Origin: Lachnospiraceae bacterium
GTDB lineage: Bacteria; Bacillota; Clostridia; Lachnospirales; Lachnospiraceae
NCBI GenBank assembly: GCA_017613435.1
Contig: JAGADU010000067.1
Span: 1 to 58,524 of the forward strand
Reading direction: 5' to 3'
Length of the DNA: 58,524 nt
A program made the translations under genes and the position numbers. Of this stretch, positions 1-8,011 are shown one piece after another; the stretch's first letter is position 1; each line of letters opens with the position of its first letter. The notes under the pieces were generated by a model. That model searched no databases, was not told the DNA's origin, and was given only the letters and a program-made list of their open reading frames with translations.

Positions 1-1674
1 TATATAGATAGCAGCAAATATCTTTACAGATTTTATTCAAACGGCATCGAATTTGCCGATCCGTATTCGAAAATCGTTGCAGGAAACGAAAAATTCGGTC
101 CCAAAAAAGAATTCGAGCTTTATTCCGCAATTCCCGCAAGCGTTGAAACGGATAAAAAAGAAGATAAAAAACCCAATCTTAAATTCGAGGAATCGATTAT
201 TTATCTTTTGCATGTAAGGGGTTTTTCCGCCCATTCGTCAAGCAAAGTCGAAAATAAAGGTACTTTTAAGGGCATTCTTCAAAAAATCGATTATTTAAAA
301 GACCTCGGAATTACCACGCTTGAGCTTATGCCTTCGTATGAATTCATTGAATTCGAATATCCGGACGAAAAGACTTCGCTTTTGGCAAAAACCGAAATCG
401 TAGATAATAAAGTTAACTACTGGGGATACAAAGAAGGATTTTATTTTGCGCCGAAGGCTTCTTATTGCGCGACAGACAATCCCGTGGAAGAATTCATGGA
501 CTTTGTTCGTTCTTTGCACGAAAACGGCATTGAAGTGATAATGCAGTTTTATTTCCCCGATAAAATCAATCAGCATAAGATTTACGAAGTATTGAAATTC
601 TGGCTGACGAATTACAATGTTGACGGCTTCCATCTTAAAGGTAACAAAATACCTTTCTCATTTATCGCAAACGATCCTTTGTTTAACGATACAAAGCTTT
701 TATATGATTATATTCCCGAAAATGAGATATATGATGCGGCAATAATTCCCGAAAACAGAAATCTTTGCGCATATTCGGATTCTTTTATGTACCAGATGAG
801 AAAAGTTTTAAAAGGCGATGAGGATACATTAAAGGATTTGGTATATTTTACGAGATTTTATCCTCAAAAAAGCGCATGCGTTAATTTCATCACGAATTAT
901 TACGGCTTTACTTTAAACGATCTTGTTTCTTACGACAGGAAGCACAACGAAGATAACGGGGAGAAGAATCTTGACGGCTGCGACTATAATTATTCCTGGA
1001 ACTGCGGTCTGGAAGGAAAGACGAGAAAGAGTTCAATCGTAAAACTTCGTAAAAGAATGATGAAGAATGCGCTCCTCCTTGTTTTTGCAGCAAAAGGAAC
1101 GCCGCTTATTTTTGCCGGAGACGAAATATGCAACACGCAAAACGGTAACAACAATCCTTACTGTCAGGACAATTCCGTAAGTTATATCAACTGGAATTTA
1201 ACCGAAGACGGAAAGGAGATGCTCGAATATACAAAGAAACTGATAGCATTAAGGAAAAGTGATTTAAACAATGTTTTAAACAGAGAATTTTCCATGCTTG
1301 ACAGAAATCATATCGGTTTCCCCGATTTGAGTTATCATTCGGATGAGGCTTGGAGAGCCGATCTTGCTACATACAACAGACATTTGGGAATCATGTATTC
1401 GGATTACGATTCCGCTAAAGATTTGATAACTCTTCATTATGTTGCTTATAATTTTTACTGGAAAGAGATAACGTTTTCGCTTCCTTTCGTACCGCTTGGC
1501 GTTAAATGGGATATTATATTCAAAACGGGCGAAACAAAAGAATTGGAAGATGAAAAAGAAGAGACCAAACAGGGAATGAAATTCGAACTCGAATCGAGAT
1601 CCTGCGCGGTATTTAAAGTGAGTTTTGACAAAAAACTTTTAAAATCAACGCAAAACAAAGCTAAAGAAGCTTAA
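1..1674 (+). CDS. GlgX/isoamylase-like GH13 protein with degenerate catalytic motifs (5' end outside window)
   Basis: The frame is open from base 1, so the start lies upstream; the visible part is about 557 residues. It aligns from memory with GlgX-type glycogen debranching enzymes. The family blocks around 'GFTLNDLVSYDRKHNE', 'YSWNCGLEG', 'GTPLIFAGDE' and 'GNNNPYCQDN' are well kept. The catalytic blocks are not. Motif I (normally DVVxNH) reads 'QFYFPD' near 545-562. Motif II (GFRFDxA) reads 'GFHLKGN' near 625-645, so the Asp nucleophile is gone. Motif IV (AHD) reads 'NYY' near 891-900. The segment between motifs I and II is also shortened. I infer a non-catalytic paralogue, possibly glycogen-binding or regulatory. 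The family call is firm; the function is not known. Confidence 0.85.
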   Translation, partial: YIDSSKYLYRFYSNGIEFADPYSKIVAGNEKFGPKKEFELYSAIPASVETDKKEDKKPNLKFEESIIYLLHVRGFSAHSSSKVENKGTFKGILQKIDYLKDLGITTLELMPSYEFIEFEYPDEKTSLLAKTEIVDNKVNYWGYKEGFYFAPKASYCATDNPVEEFMDFVRSLHENGIEVIMQFYFPDKINQHKIYEVLKFWLTNYNVDGFHLKGNKIPFSFIANDPLFNDTKLLYDYIPENEIYDAAIIPENRNLCAYSDSFMYQMRKVLKGDEDTLKDLVYFTRFYPQKSACVNFITNYYGFTLNDLVSYDRKHNEDNGEKNLDGCDYNYSWNCGLEGKTRKSSIVKLRKRMMKNALLLVFAAKGTPLIFAGDEICNTQNGNNNPYCQDNSVSYINWNLTEDGKEMLEYTKKLIALRKSDLNNVLNREFSMLDRNHIGFPDLSYHSDEAWRADLATYNRHLGIMYSDYDSAKDLITLHYVAYNFYWKEITFSLPFVPLGVKWDIIFKTGETKELEDEKEETKQGMKFELESRSCAVFKVSFDKKLLKSTQNKAKEA

Positions 1675-1700
1675 AAATATTACGAAAGACGGTAACTGAA

Positions 1701-2705
1701 ATGATTGACAACAAAAAAGTATTATTTTCCGGAATGCAGGCTACGGGTAATCTGACACTCGGCAATTATCTCGGAGCATTGAAAAACTGGGTAAAATTAT
1801 CGGATGAATACGAATGTTTTTATTCGGTAGTTGATTTGCATTCCATCACTGTAAGACAGGACCCTGCGGAATTCAGACAGAAAGCTAAAAATCTTCTTGC
1901 TCTTTATATAGCTGCAGGACTCGATCCCACAAAGAACTGTATTTATTATCAGTCCCATGTTTCGGGACATGCGGAGCTCTCATGGATTTTATCCTGCTTC
2001 ACATATATGGGCGAACTTAACAGAATGACTCAGTTTAAGGATAAATCCGCCAAACATGCGGACAATATCAATGCAGGCCTTTTCACATATCCCGTGCTTA
2101 TGGCTGCCGACATTCTTTTATATCAGACCGATGTTGTTCCGGTCGGGATCGACCAGCTTCAGCATCTTGAACTTACAAGGGATATCGCTCAGAGATTCAA
2201 TTCCGTTTACGGAGATGTATTTACTATTCCTGAACCCTATATCGGAAAGACGGGCGCCAAGATTATGTCTCTTCAGGATCCTTTAAAGAAGATGTCAAAA
2301 TCGGACGAAAATCCCAATGCATCCATATTCCTTACGGATGACAGAGATACGATTATAAGAAAATTCAAGAGAGCCGTAACCGATTCGGAGGCTTTGATTA
2401 AGCACAGAGAAGAGCAGCCCGGCGTTTCAAACCTTATTGAGATTTATTCCGCATGTACGGGCAAATCATTCGAAGAAGTAGAAAAAGAATTCGACGGTAA
2501 AGGATACGGTGATTTCAAAATTGCGGTCGGAGAGACCGTTGCCGACATGCTTACGCCTCTTCAGACAAGACATGCCGAGATTCTTAAGGATAAAGCTTAT
2601 CTTGACGGTATAGTTAAGGAAAATGCCGAAAAGGCTCAGTATTTCTCGAACAAGACTTTAAGAAAGGTTCAAAAGAAAGTCGGATTTAACGAGAGAGTAA
2701 GATAA
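1701..2705 (+). CDS. trpS: Tryptophan--tRNA ligase
   Basis: Class I aminoacyl-tRNA synthetase that charges tRNA-Trp in the cytoplasm. The 334-residue length is normal for bacterial TrpRS. The HIGH-type signature is present as 'TLGNYLG' near residues 19-25. The KMSKS loop is exact at residues 197-201. 'GIDQLQHLELTRDIA' is the typical region between them. The start follows the preceding stop by 26 bases and has only a weak ribosome site. There is no room for a T-box leader directly upstream, so any tryptophan control would have to act further up. The gene ends at a bidirectional terminator shared with potD. Confidence 0.97.
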   Translation: MIDNKKVLFSGMQATGNLTLGNYLGALKNWVKLSDEYECFYSVVDLHSITVRQDPAEFRQKAKNLLALYIAAGLDPTKNCIYYQSHVSGHAELSWILSCFTYMGELNRMTQFKDKSAKHADNINAGLFTYPVLMAADILLYQTDVVPVGIDQLQHLELTRDIAQRFNSVYGDVFTIPEPYIGKTGAKIMSLQDPLKKMSKSDENPNASIFLTDDRDTIIRKFKRAVTDSEALIKHREEQPGVSNLIEIYSACTGKSFEEVEKEFDGKGYGDFKIAVGETVADMLTPLQTRHAEILKDKAYLDGIVKENAEKAQYFSNKTLRKVQKKVGFNERVR

Positions 2706-2738
2706 TTCCGATAAAAACAAAAAAAATAAAGCATAAAA

Positions 2739-2767
2739 AAAACCGACAGCTTCAAACTGTCGGTTTT
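2739..2767. terminator. Bidirectional rho-independent terminator between trpS and potD
   Basis: An 11-base perfect inverted repeat (arms 2739-2749 and 2757-2767, core CCGACAG/CTGTCGG) with a 7-base loop. It is flanked by A-runs on the left and T-runs on the right, so it can end transcription from both convergent genes. Confidence 0.9.
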
Positions 2768-2771
2768 ATTA

Positions 2772-3824
2772 TTATTCGGATTTAACTTCTTTCCAAAGTG
2801 AATTGTACAATTCGTCGCCGTCTTCTCCGAGGTATTTGTAAGTTTCGAGATTGTTGTATTTAGTCAAATCGGGGAAAGCGATTTCGGAATTCCTGATATC
2901 TTCATCCTCGATTAATTCTCTTGCCGCATCATTGGGTGTCGAATATGTGATAAAATCGAAATTCTTCAAAGCGATTTCGGGTTTGCACATATAATTGATG
3001 AAGATTTCGGCATTCTCTTTGTTTTTGGCATTCTTGGGAATAACCCATGAATCAATCCAGACATTTGTGCCTTCTTCGGGAATAACATATACGAGGTTTT
3101 CGTTTTCACGCTGCGTATAAATTGCTTCGCCCGAATAAATTACACCGATTGCGGCTTCGTTACCGATCATTTTGTCTCTGACCTGGTCTACAACGTAAGC
3201 CTGAACAAGGGGTTTCTGATCGAGGAGTGACTGCTTTGCAATCTGAAGTTCGTCATTGTTGGTTGTATTCATTGAATATCCGTTTAATTTAAGAGCTACC
3301 ATGAATGCATCTCTTACGGAATTCTGCATGAGTATCTGATTTTTGTATTTGGGATCCCAAAGCTGCGCCCATTTGGTAATGGGTTCGTCAACCATGGTTT
3401 CGTTATATAAAATGCCTACCGTACCCCAGCAATAAGGAACAGAATATTTGTTTTCGGGATCGAATTCCTTACTTGTTTCAAAATACTGTGCTCCGATATT
3501 TTCGGCATTGGGAATATTGTCCCAATTGAGCTCGGCGAGCATATCGTTATCAATCATTTTTTTAATCATGTAATCCGAAGGACAAACCACATCATAAACT
3601 ACGGCTCCGGCTTCAACTTTCGGATACATCATTTCGTTTGTTTCGTACTCATCGTAAATTACTTTGATCTGAGTATCTTTTTCAAACATTTCGAGTACAT
3701 CGGGATCGATATATTCACCCCAGTTGTAAACATAAACTTCACCGTTTTTATAAGACTTGCCACAACCAAACACAGGAAGCAAGGTTAAAGTTGCAAGTAA
3801 ACCAAACAAAAACACTTTTTTCAA
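2772..3824 (-). CDS. potD: Polyamine ABC transporter substrate-binding lipoprotein
   Basis: A 350-residue extracytoplasmic binding protein for spermidine/putrescine. The N-terminus is a lipoprotein signal: a short basic start, a hydrophobic core and a lipobox ending 'VFGC', with Cys near residue 21. Family blocks include 'YVYNWGEYIDPDVLEMFE' at the mature N-terminus and 'YDVVCPSDYMIKKM'. It lies downstream of potA, potB and potC on the same strand, as in classic pot operons. A 173-base gap carrying a terminator and a separate promoter separates it from potC, so it can be made independently of, and probably in excess over, the membrane parts. A strong AAGGAGG site lies just upstream of the ATG. 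Confidence 0.94.
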   Translation of the reverse strand: MKKVFLFGLLATLTLLPVFGCGKSYKNGEVYVYNWGEYIDPDVLEMFEKDTQIKVIYDEYETNEMMYPKVEAGAVVYDVVCPSDYMIKKMIDNDMLAELNWDNIPNAENIGAQYFETSKEFDPENKYSVPYCWGTVGILYNETMVDEPITKWAQLWDPKYKNQILMQNSVRDAFMVALKLNGYSMNTTNNDELQIAKQSLLDQKPLVQAYVVDQVRDKMIGNEAAIGVIYSGEAIYTQRENENLVYVIPEEGTNVWIDSWVIPKNAKNKENAEIFINYMCKPEIALKNFDFITYSTPNDAARELIEDEDIRNSEIAFPDLTKYNNLETYKYLGEDGDELYNSLWKEVKSE

Positions 3825-3881
3825 TTCTTTTTCTTTTCCTCCTTAAATCCTAAAAGTATTATGTTAAAAACATCAATGTCT

Positions 3882-3909
3882 AATATATCATATATTTTTC
3901 TAATATCAA
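3882..3909 (-). promoter_or_regulatory. Candidate sigma-70-type promoter for potD
   Basis: On the minus strand TTGATA (3904-3909) and TATATT (3882-3887) are separated by 16 bases. This is a good vegetative promoter shape, about 60 bases upstream of the potD start and downstream of the potC-potD terminator. Confidence 0.6.
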
Positions 3910-3946
3910 CAAAAACTTTGAAAATAAGGCATTTTTATTGAAAAAA

Positions 3947-3969
3947 GCTTCCGAAATAGTCTCGGAAGC
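3947..3969 (-). terminator. Terminator between potC and potD
   Basis: Perfect 8-base arms (3947-3954 and 3962-3969, GCTTCCGA/TCGGAAGC) with a 7-base loop. On the minus strand the hairpin is followed directly by a run of six T (complement of 3941-3946). It would end or attenuate the potABC transcript before potD. Confidence 0.82.
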
Positions 3970-3997
3970 CTTTTTTACGTATCAAAAGTGTTTTAAA

Positions 3998-4786
3998 TCA
4001 ATGTTTTTCTTTTTTTGTTTTTTTACCCGAACCCGGAAGAAGATTAATAAGAATCAAAAGCGCGAGTACGGTTATAAAGATTACGCTTGACAATGCATAC
4101 ATTTTCGGGTCGATTCCTTTTCTGACCTGCGAATATATTTTAGTCGAAAGCGTATCGACGCCCGCACCTTTTGTAAAGTGTGTGATGATAAAATCATCGA
4201 TACTCATGGTAAAAGCCATAAGCATTCCGGAAAATACACCGGGAAGAATATCGGGGAATACAACTTTAAAGAAAGCTTTAAAAGGTGATGCCCCCAAATC
4301 CATGGCTGCTTCGTAAGCGGAAGGATTCAACTGCTTTATACGGGGTAATACGCTAAGGATTACATACGGTATATTAAATGATATATGCGCAAGAAGAATT
4401 GTCGTAAAACCGAATTTAACGTTAAAGAATATGAATAAAAGCATTAACGAAATACCGGTTACTATTTCTGCGTTAAGCATCGGAATGTTTGTGATACCCA
4501 TCATAAGCGTTCTGGTGCTTTTTTTCATGCCGGTCATTGCGATTGCGGCGATCGTTCCGATAAATGTCGCTATCAGTGCGGATAAAAGAGCGAGCGAAAG
4601 TGTTGTTATCAAAGCTTCCATTATCGACGAATCGGAAAGGAGTTTTGCATACCATTTAAAAGTAAAGCCGCCCCATTTGGATCTTGATTTTGACGAATTA
4701 AAAGATAAAACGATAAGAACCGCCATCGGAGCATAGAGGAATATGAAGATGAGAGCAATATAAATTTTCTTTAATACATTGGCCAT
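3998..4786 (-). CDS. potC: Polyamine ABC transporter permease PotC
   Basis: Inner-membrane permease subunit of 262 residues, with six or so hydrophobic segments. The cytoplasmic EAA loop that contacts PotA is visible as 'AAMDLGASPFKAFFKV' in the second half. The N-terminus has the usual PotC pattern 'FIFLYAPMAVLIVLSFNSS'. It begins on the last base of the potB stop codon, indicating translational coupling. The C-terminus is a short lysine-rich tail. Confidence 0.94.
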   Translation of the reverse strand: MANVLKKIYIALIFIFLYAPMAVLIVLSFNSSKSRSKWGGFTFKWYAKLLSDSSIMEALITTLSLALLSALIATFIGTIAAIAMTGMKKSTRTLMMGITNIPMLNAEIVTGISLMLLFIFFNVKFGFTTILLAHISFNIPYVILSVLPRIKQLNPSAYEAAMDLGASPFKAFFKVVFPDILPGVFSGMLMAFTMSIDDFIITHFTKGAGVDTLSTKIYSQVRKGIDPKMYALSSVIFITVLALLILINLLPGSGKKTKKEKH

Positions 4787-5607
4787 TATAATGCGCTCCC
4801 TTCTCCGTCCTTATCGAATACGGCGGTTATTATCATGGAAATGACGATAAAGAGCATCAAAACTATCGAAAGGCCGGAGCCCAAATTCCAGTTCGAATTA
4901 AGCGTGAATTCCTGCTCGATAACATTTCCTATTAAAAGAATCTTGCTTCCTCCGAGCAAATCGGAAATAACGAATGTCGTAAGAGCGGGAACGAAAACCA
5001 TTGTAATACCGGAGATTATTCCGGGAACGGAGAGGGGCAGAGTGACTTTGAAAAACGTCTGTACCTCGTTTGCTCCCAAATCCCTTGCGGCATTCAAAAG
5101 ATTTTTGTCGATTTTGCAAAGAACGTTATATATGGGCAAAACCATAAAAGGAAGGAAGTTGTAAATCATACCGAATACGATTGCATAGGGCGTGTTAATG
5201 ATTTTAAGCGCCGGAAGATGCAGGGAACGAAGTATTGTATTTATAACGCCTTCGTTTTCAAGGAGTGTCTGCCATGCAAGGGTTCTTAAAAGGAAATTCA
5301 TCCACATCGGCAAAACGAAAATAAGAATCATCAGTTTGTTGTTGTCTTTGTTCATGCTTGATAAAATCATGGCAAGAGGGTAAGAGAGCAAAAGACAGAT
5401 GATTGTACTTATAAGCGACAAAAGAAGAGCAATCAAAAGTGATTTGAAATGCACGGGGAGGGATATCGACATTATATTGGCTAATGTCGGTTTTCCTGTT
5501 TTGTCGGTAAATCCGAAATAAAATACCATTAATAAAGGAATGATGATAAAGGCTATCGACCAAACGGCATAGGGGAGCGAGAGCCATTTGACAAATTTAT
5601 TCTTCAA
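4786..5607 (-). CDS. potB: Polyamine ABC transporter permease PotB
   Basis: Permease subunit of 273 residues that pairs with PotC to form the channel. It has multiple hydrophobic helices and the EAA motif '[16 protein letters not shown]' for docking the ATPase. It overlaps the 3' end of potA by 11 bases and abuts potC, so the three genes form one translational unit. Family placement as a PotB/ModB-like BPD_transp_1 protein is clear; the polyamine substrate is inferred from PotD and the operon. Confidence 0.93.
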   Translation of the reverse strand: MKNKFVKWLSLPYAVWSIAFIIIPLLMVFYFGFTDKTGKPTLANIMSISLPVHFKSLLIALLLSLISTIICLLLSYPLAMILSSMNKDNNKLMILIFVLPMWMNFLLRTLAWQTLLENEGVINTILRSLHLPALKIINTPYAIVFGMIYNFLPFMVLPIYNVLCKIDKNLLNAARDLGANEVQTFFKVTLPLSVPGIISGITMVFVPALTTFVISDLLGGSKILLIGNVIEQEFTLNSNWNLGSGLSIVLMLFIVISMIITAVFDKDGEGSAL

Positions 5608-6670
5608 CTTGTACTGCCTCCTCGTCTTCGCTTTCGGGTTTGTTCATTATCTGTATATTGAAAGGATCGACCTTTATTCCCACTTTTTCCCCTACGGGAT
5701 ACATTTTTGTGGAATGAACGAGCCATTCGTAACCGTTTGCCATTACTTCCATCTCGTAATGAACGCCTTTGAATATAATATGGGTTACTTCACCCGTAAT
5801 TGTACCGTCTTCCGGTTTTACGAGTTCAACGTCTTCGGGCCTTATTACAACGTCCACATGAACGTTTTCTCCGAATCCCTTATCGACACATGCGAATTTA
5901 ACGCCTAAAATTTCAACGAGTTCGTCCCTTATCATTATTGAATCGATAATGTTTGAATCACCGATGAAATCGGCAACGAAAGCGTTTTCAGGTTCGTTGT
6001 AAATCATTTCGGGAGTTCCGATCTGCTGAATGTAACCCTGGTTCATTACAACTATGGTATCGGACATGGTCAGTGCTTCTTCCTGATCGTGTGTTACATA
6101 TATAAATGTGATTCCGAGTTCGTTTTTAAGTCTTATAAGTTCGTATTGCATGTCCTGACGAAGTTTCAGATCCAATGCTCCGAGAGGCTCGTCCAAAAGA
6201 AGAACCTTGGGTTCGTTTACTATGGCTCTTGCGATTGCGATACGCTGCTGCTGACCGCCGGAGAGCGAATCAGGCATTCTGTTTTCATAACCTTCGAGGT
6301 TAACGAGTTTTAAAGCGTATTTAATCTTGTCATCGATATATGCTTTGGATTTGTTCTTTATTTTCAGGCCGAAAGCGATATTTTCGGCTATATTCATATG
6401 TGTAAAAAGAGCATATTTCTGGAATACGGTATTAAGCTGTCTTTTGTAAGCGGGCAGTTTGGTTATGTCTTTTCCGTCAAAAATAACACGTCCGGTATCG
6501 GGTGTTTCGAATCCGCCGAGTATTCTTAAAGTTGTGGTTTTTCCGCAGCCCGAAGGGCCCAAAAGTGTTACAAACTCGTTTTCCCTGATATAAAGATTCA
6601 TTTCATCGAGTACAAGGTGATTGTCGTAGGATTTCGAAATATTTTCGAGTGTGATAAGTTTGTTGCTCAT
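5597..6670 (-). CDS. potA: Polyamine ABC transporter ATPase PotA
   Basis: Cytoplasmic ATPase, 357 residues from the chosen start. It shows Walker A 'GPSGCGKTT', the ABC signature 'LSGGQQQR', Walker B '[12 protein letters not shown]' and the H-loop '[10 protein letters not shown]', followed by a C-terminal TOBE-type regulatory domain. The frame stays open to an ATG at 6733. I prefer the ATG at 6670 because it has a GCGGAG ribosome site and gives the family N-terminus ([15 protein letters not shown]); the longer form would add 21 unrelated residues that overlap the leader hairpins. First gene of the minus-strand pot operon. Confidence 0.94.
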   Translation of the reverse strand: MSNKLITLENISKSYDNHLVLDEMNLYIRENEFVTLLGPSGCGKTTTLRILGGFETPDTGRVIFDGKDITKLPAYKRQLNTVFQKYALFTHMNIAENIAFGLKIKNKSKAYIDDKIKYALKLVNLEGYENRMPDSLSGGQQQRIAIARAIVNEPKVLLLDEPLGALDLKLRQDMQYELIRLKNELGITFIYVTHDQEEALTMSDTIVVMNQGYIQQIGTPEMIYNEPENAFVADFIGDSNIIDSIMIRDELVEILGVKFACVDKGFGENVHVDVVIRPEDVELVKPEDGTITGEVTHIIFKGVHYEMEVMANGYEWLVHSTKMYPVGEKVGIKVDPFNIQIMNKPESEDEEAVQVEE

Positions 6671-6701
6671 TTTTTCTCCGCTTTCATAAAAAAATTCTTT
6701 G

Positions 6702-6738
6702 ATGATTTGCCCGTTTTTTGTGCATTTTCGCAAATCAT
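6702..6738 (-). promoter_or_regulatory. Leader hairpin ahead of potA
   Basis: Perfect 9-base inverted repeat ATGATTTGC (6702-6710) and GCAAATCAT (6730-6738) around a 19-base loop, inside the predicted potA leader RNA. On the minus strand a run of eight U follows shortly after the stem, in the stretch before the potA ribosome site. It shares 6736-6738 with the palindrome at 6736-6758, so the two structures partly compete. A role in attenuation is inference. Confidence 0.5.
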
Positions 6739-6758
6739 TCCCAACATGTTGTGGAATG
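6736..6758 (-). promoter_or_regulatory. Near-perfect palindrome in the potA leader (operator or RNA hairpin)
   Basis: Arms CATTCC (6736-6741) and GGAATG (6753-6758) enclose a central AACATGTT palindrome; only one extra base breaks the symmetry. It lies about 50 bases downstream of the likely pot promoter -10. It could be a dimeric repressor site or a leader hairpin. Confidence 0.5.
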
Positions 6759-6808
6759 TCGATTTTTTCGCTTTTTTCTGATATTATTTAAGACGAAAAA
6801 CATTTTAT

Positions 6809-6837
6809 ATTTTATACGATTTGTGCTATTATGTAAA
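6809..6837 (-). promoter_or_regulatory. Candidate promoter for the potABC operon
   Basis: On the minus strand TTTACA (6832-6837) and TAAAAT (6809-6814) are spaced by 17 bases. This would give a leader of roughly 130 bases before potA, containing both inverted repeats described separately. Confidence 0.5.
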
Positions 6838-6876
6838 TCTAAATCATGCAAGAAATCTTTTATTTTCGAGATTTTT

Positions 6877-6905
6877 TTGACATTTCGGCAAAAATGCAAA
6901 CAATT
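6877..6905 (+). promoter_or_regulatory. Weak candidate promoter for the lactonase gene
   Basis: A consensus TTGACA at 6877-6882 is followed 17 bases later by a poor -10, ACAATT (6900-6905). The position, about 35 bases upstream of the ATG at 6939, is reasonable. The -35 is convincing; the -10 is not. Confidence 0.35.
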
Positions 6906-6938
6906 CGTTAAAACATTTATGATTCGGGGGTCCTTTAA

Positions 6939-7994
6939 ATGAGATTTGAGAAATATGTAGCCTATGTTTCGAGTTATACGAAAAGGTCTAAAACCGGCAT
7001 TACGATTTTCGATGTTGATATGGAAAACGGTTCTTTTGCTTACAGGAATTCGCTTGAGATTTCAAACTCATCCTATCTTACCTGTTCGCATAACGACCAG
7101 TTTCTTTATTCGATTACCGATATGGGGGTTAAAAGTTATGAAATCGGACCAAACGGTGATTTGGACGAAATCAATATGGCCAGCGTAAACGGAATGAGAG
7201 GATGCTATTTATCAACCGATTATACGGACAGATTCCTTTTTGTGGCAGGCTACCATGACGGAAAAATAACTGTGCTTCGTGTCGGCGAGGACGGAGCCGT
7301 CGGCGAAATTACCGATGAAATCTATGTTCAGGGTATGGGAGAAGTATCGGACAGATCCTATGTTCCCCATGTTTCCTGCGTAAAAATGTCAAGGGACAAT
7401 AAGTTCCTTTTGGCTTCCGATACCGGTATGGATCATGTAAACGTTTATGCACTCAATTACGAAACGGGGAAACTTAAACCCGTCGACATCATTCGTTCTG
7501 ATGTGAATTCCGGCCCCAGACACATGATTTTCTCCGTGGATAACAAATATGTATACGTTTTAAACGAAATGCAGAATTCCATAGATGTTTTCAACTATTC
7601 GATACTTGAATCCGGTTATCCCGAATTCGAAAAGATACAGACGATTCAGACGGTTGACAATTATCACGCGTCCACATCCGTTTCAAGAGCGCTCAAATTC
7701 AGCGAGGACAGAAATTATATCATAACTTCTTCCGCCGGCGACAATTCCGTTGAGATTTTCAAAAGAGACGAAAAAAGCGGACTTCTTACGAAGATTCTCT
7801 GCCTTCCGATAAGCGGAATATATCCCAAAGATGCCGCTCTTTTCCCGGATAAGCAACATCTCGTTTCTCTTAATCACGAATCATCGACAATGACGTTCTT
7901 TAATGTCGATTTGGAAAAAGGACTCTTGTCAATGTGCGCAAAAGAGGTTAAAATCGATTATCCAAACTGTGTTATTTTCCACGGTTTGAGATAA
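6939..7994 (+). CDS. Lactonase-family seven-bladed beta-propeller (6-phosphogluconolactonase-like)
   Basis: A 351-residue protein with repeated blade-like segments, such as 'YLTCSHNDQFLYSI', 'DNKFLLASDTGMDHVNVY' and 'GPRHMIFSVDNKYVYVLNE'. The last carries the GPRH signature typical of the Pgl/YbhE lactonase family (PF10282). Known members hydrolyse 6-phosphogluconolactone in the pentose phosphate pathway, but the family also includes proteins of unknown substrate. No signal peptide, so cytoplasmic. A GGGGGTCC-type ribosome site precedes the ATG. It is divergent from the pot operon; no pentose phosphate genes are adjacent, so the substrate remains open. Confidence 0.85.
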   Translation: MRFEKYVAYVSSYTKRSKTGITIFDVDMENGSFAYRNSLEISNSSYLTCSHNDQFLYSITDMGVKSYEIGPNGDLDEINMASVNGMRGCYLSTDYTDRFLFVAGYHDGKITVLRVGEDGAVGEITDEIYVQGMGEVSDRSYVPHVSCVKMSRDNKFLLASDTGMDHVNVYALNYETGKLKPVDIIRSDVNSGPRHMIFSVDNKYVYVLNEMQNSIDVFNYSILESGYPEFEKIQTIQTVDNYHASTSVSRALKFSEDRNYIITSSAGDNSVEIFKRDEKSGLLTKILCLPISGIYPKDAALFPDKQHLVSLNHESSTMTFFNVDLEKGLLSMCAKEVKIDYPNCVIFHGLR

Positions 7995-8011
7995 TAAACG
8001 AAAGACAGGAA

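Noticed and set aside
1675..1700. T-box leader for trpS
   Set aside because: The gap from the previous gene is only 26 bases and no T-box sequence or antiterminator is present.
6671..6733. Longer potA start at 6733
   Set aside because: The extra 21 residues are not part of the PotA family, the ATG lacks a ribosome site, and the region holds leader hairpins. The ATG at 6670 has GCGGAG.
6718..6942. 74-codon plus-strand frame in the pot-lactonase gap
   Set aside because: It runs through the pot promoter and leader repeats and has no ribosome site; Phe/Lys/Cys-rich composition reflects AT-rich intergenic DNA.
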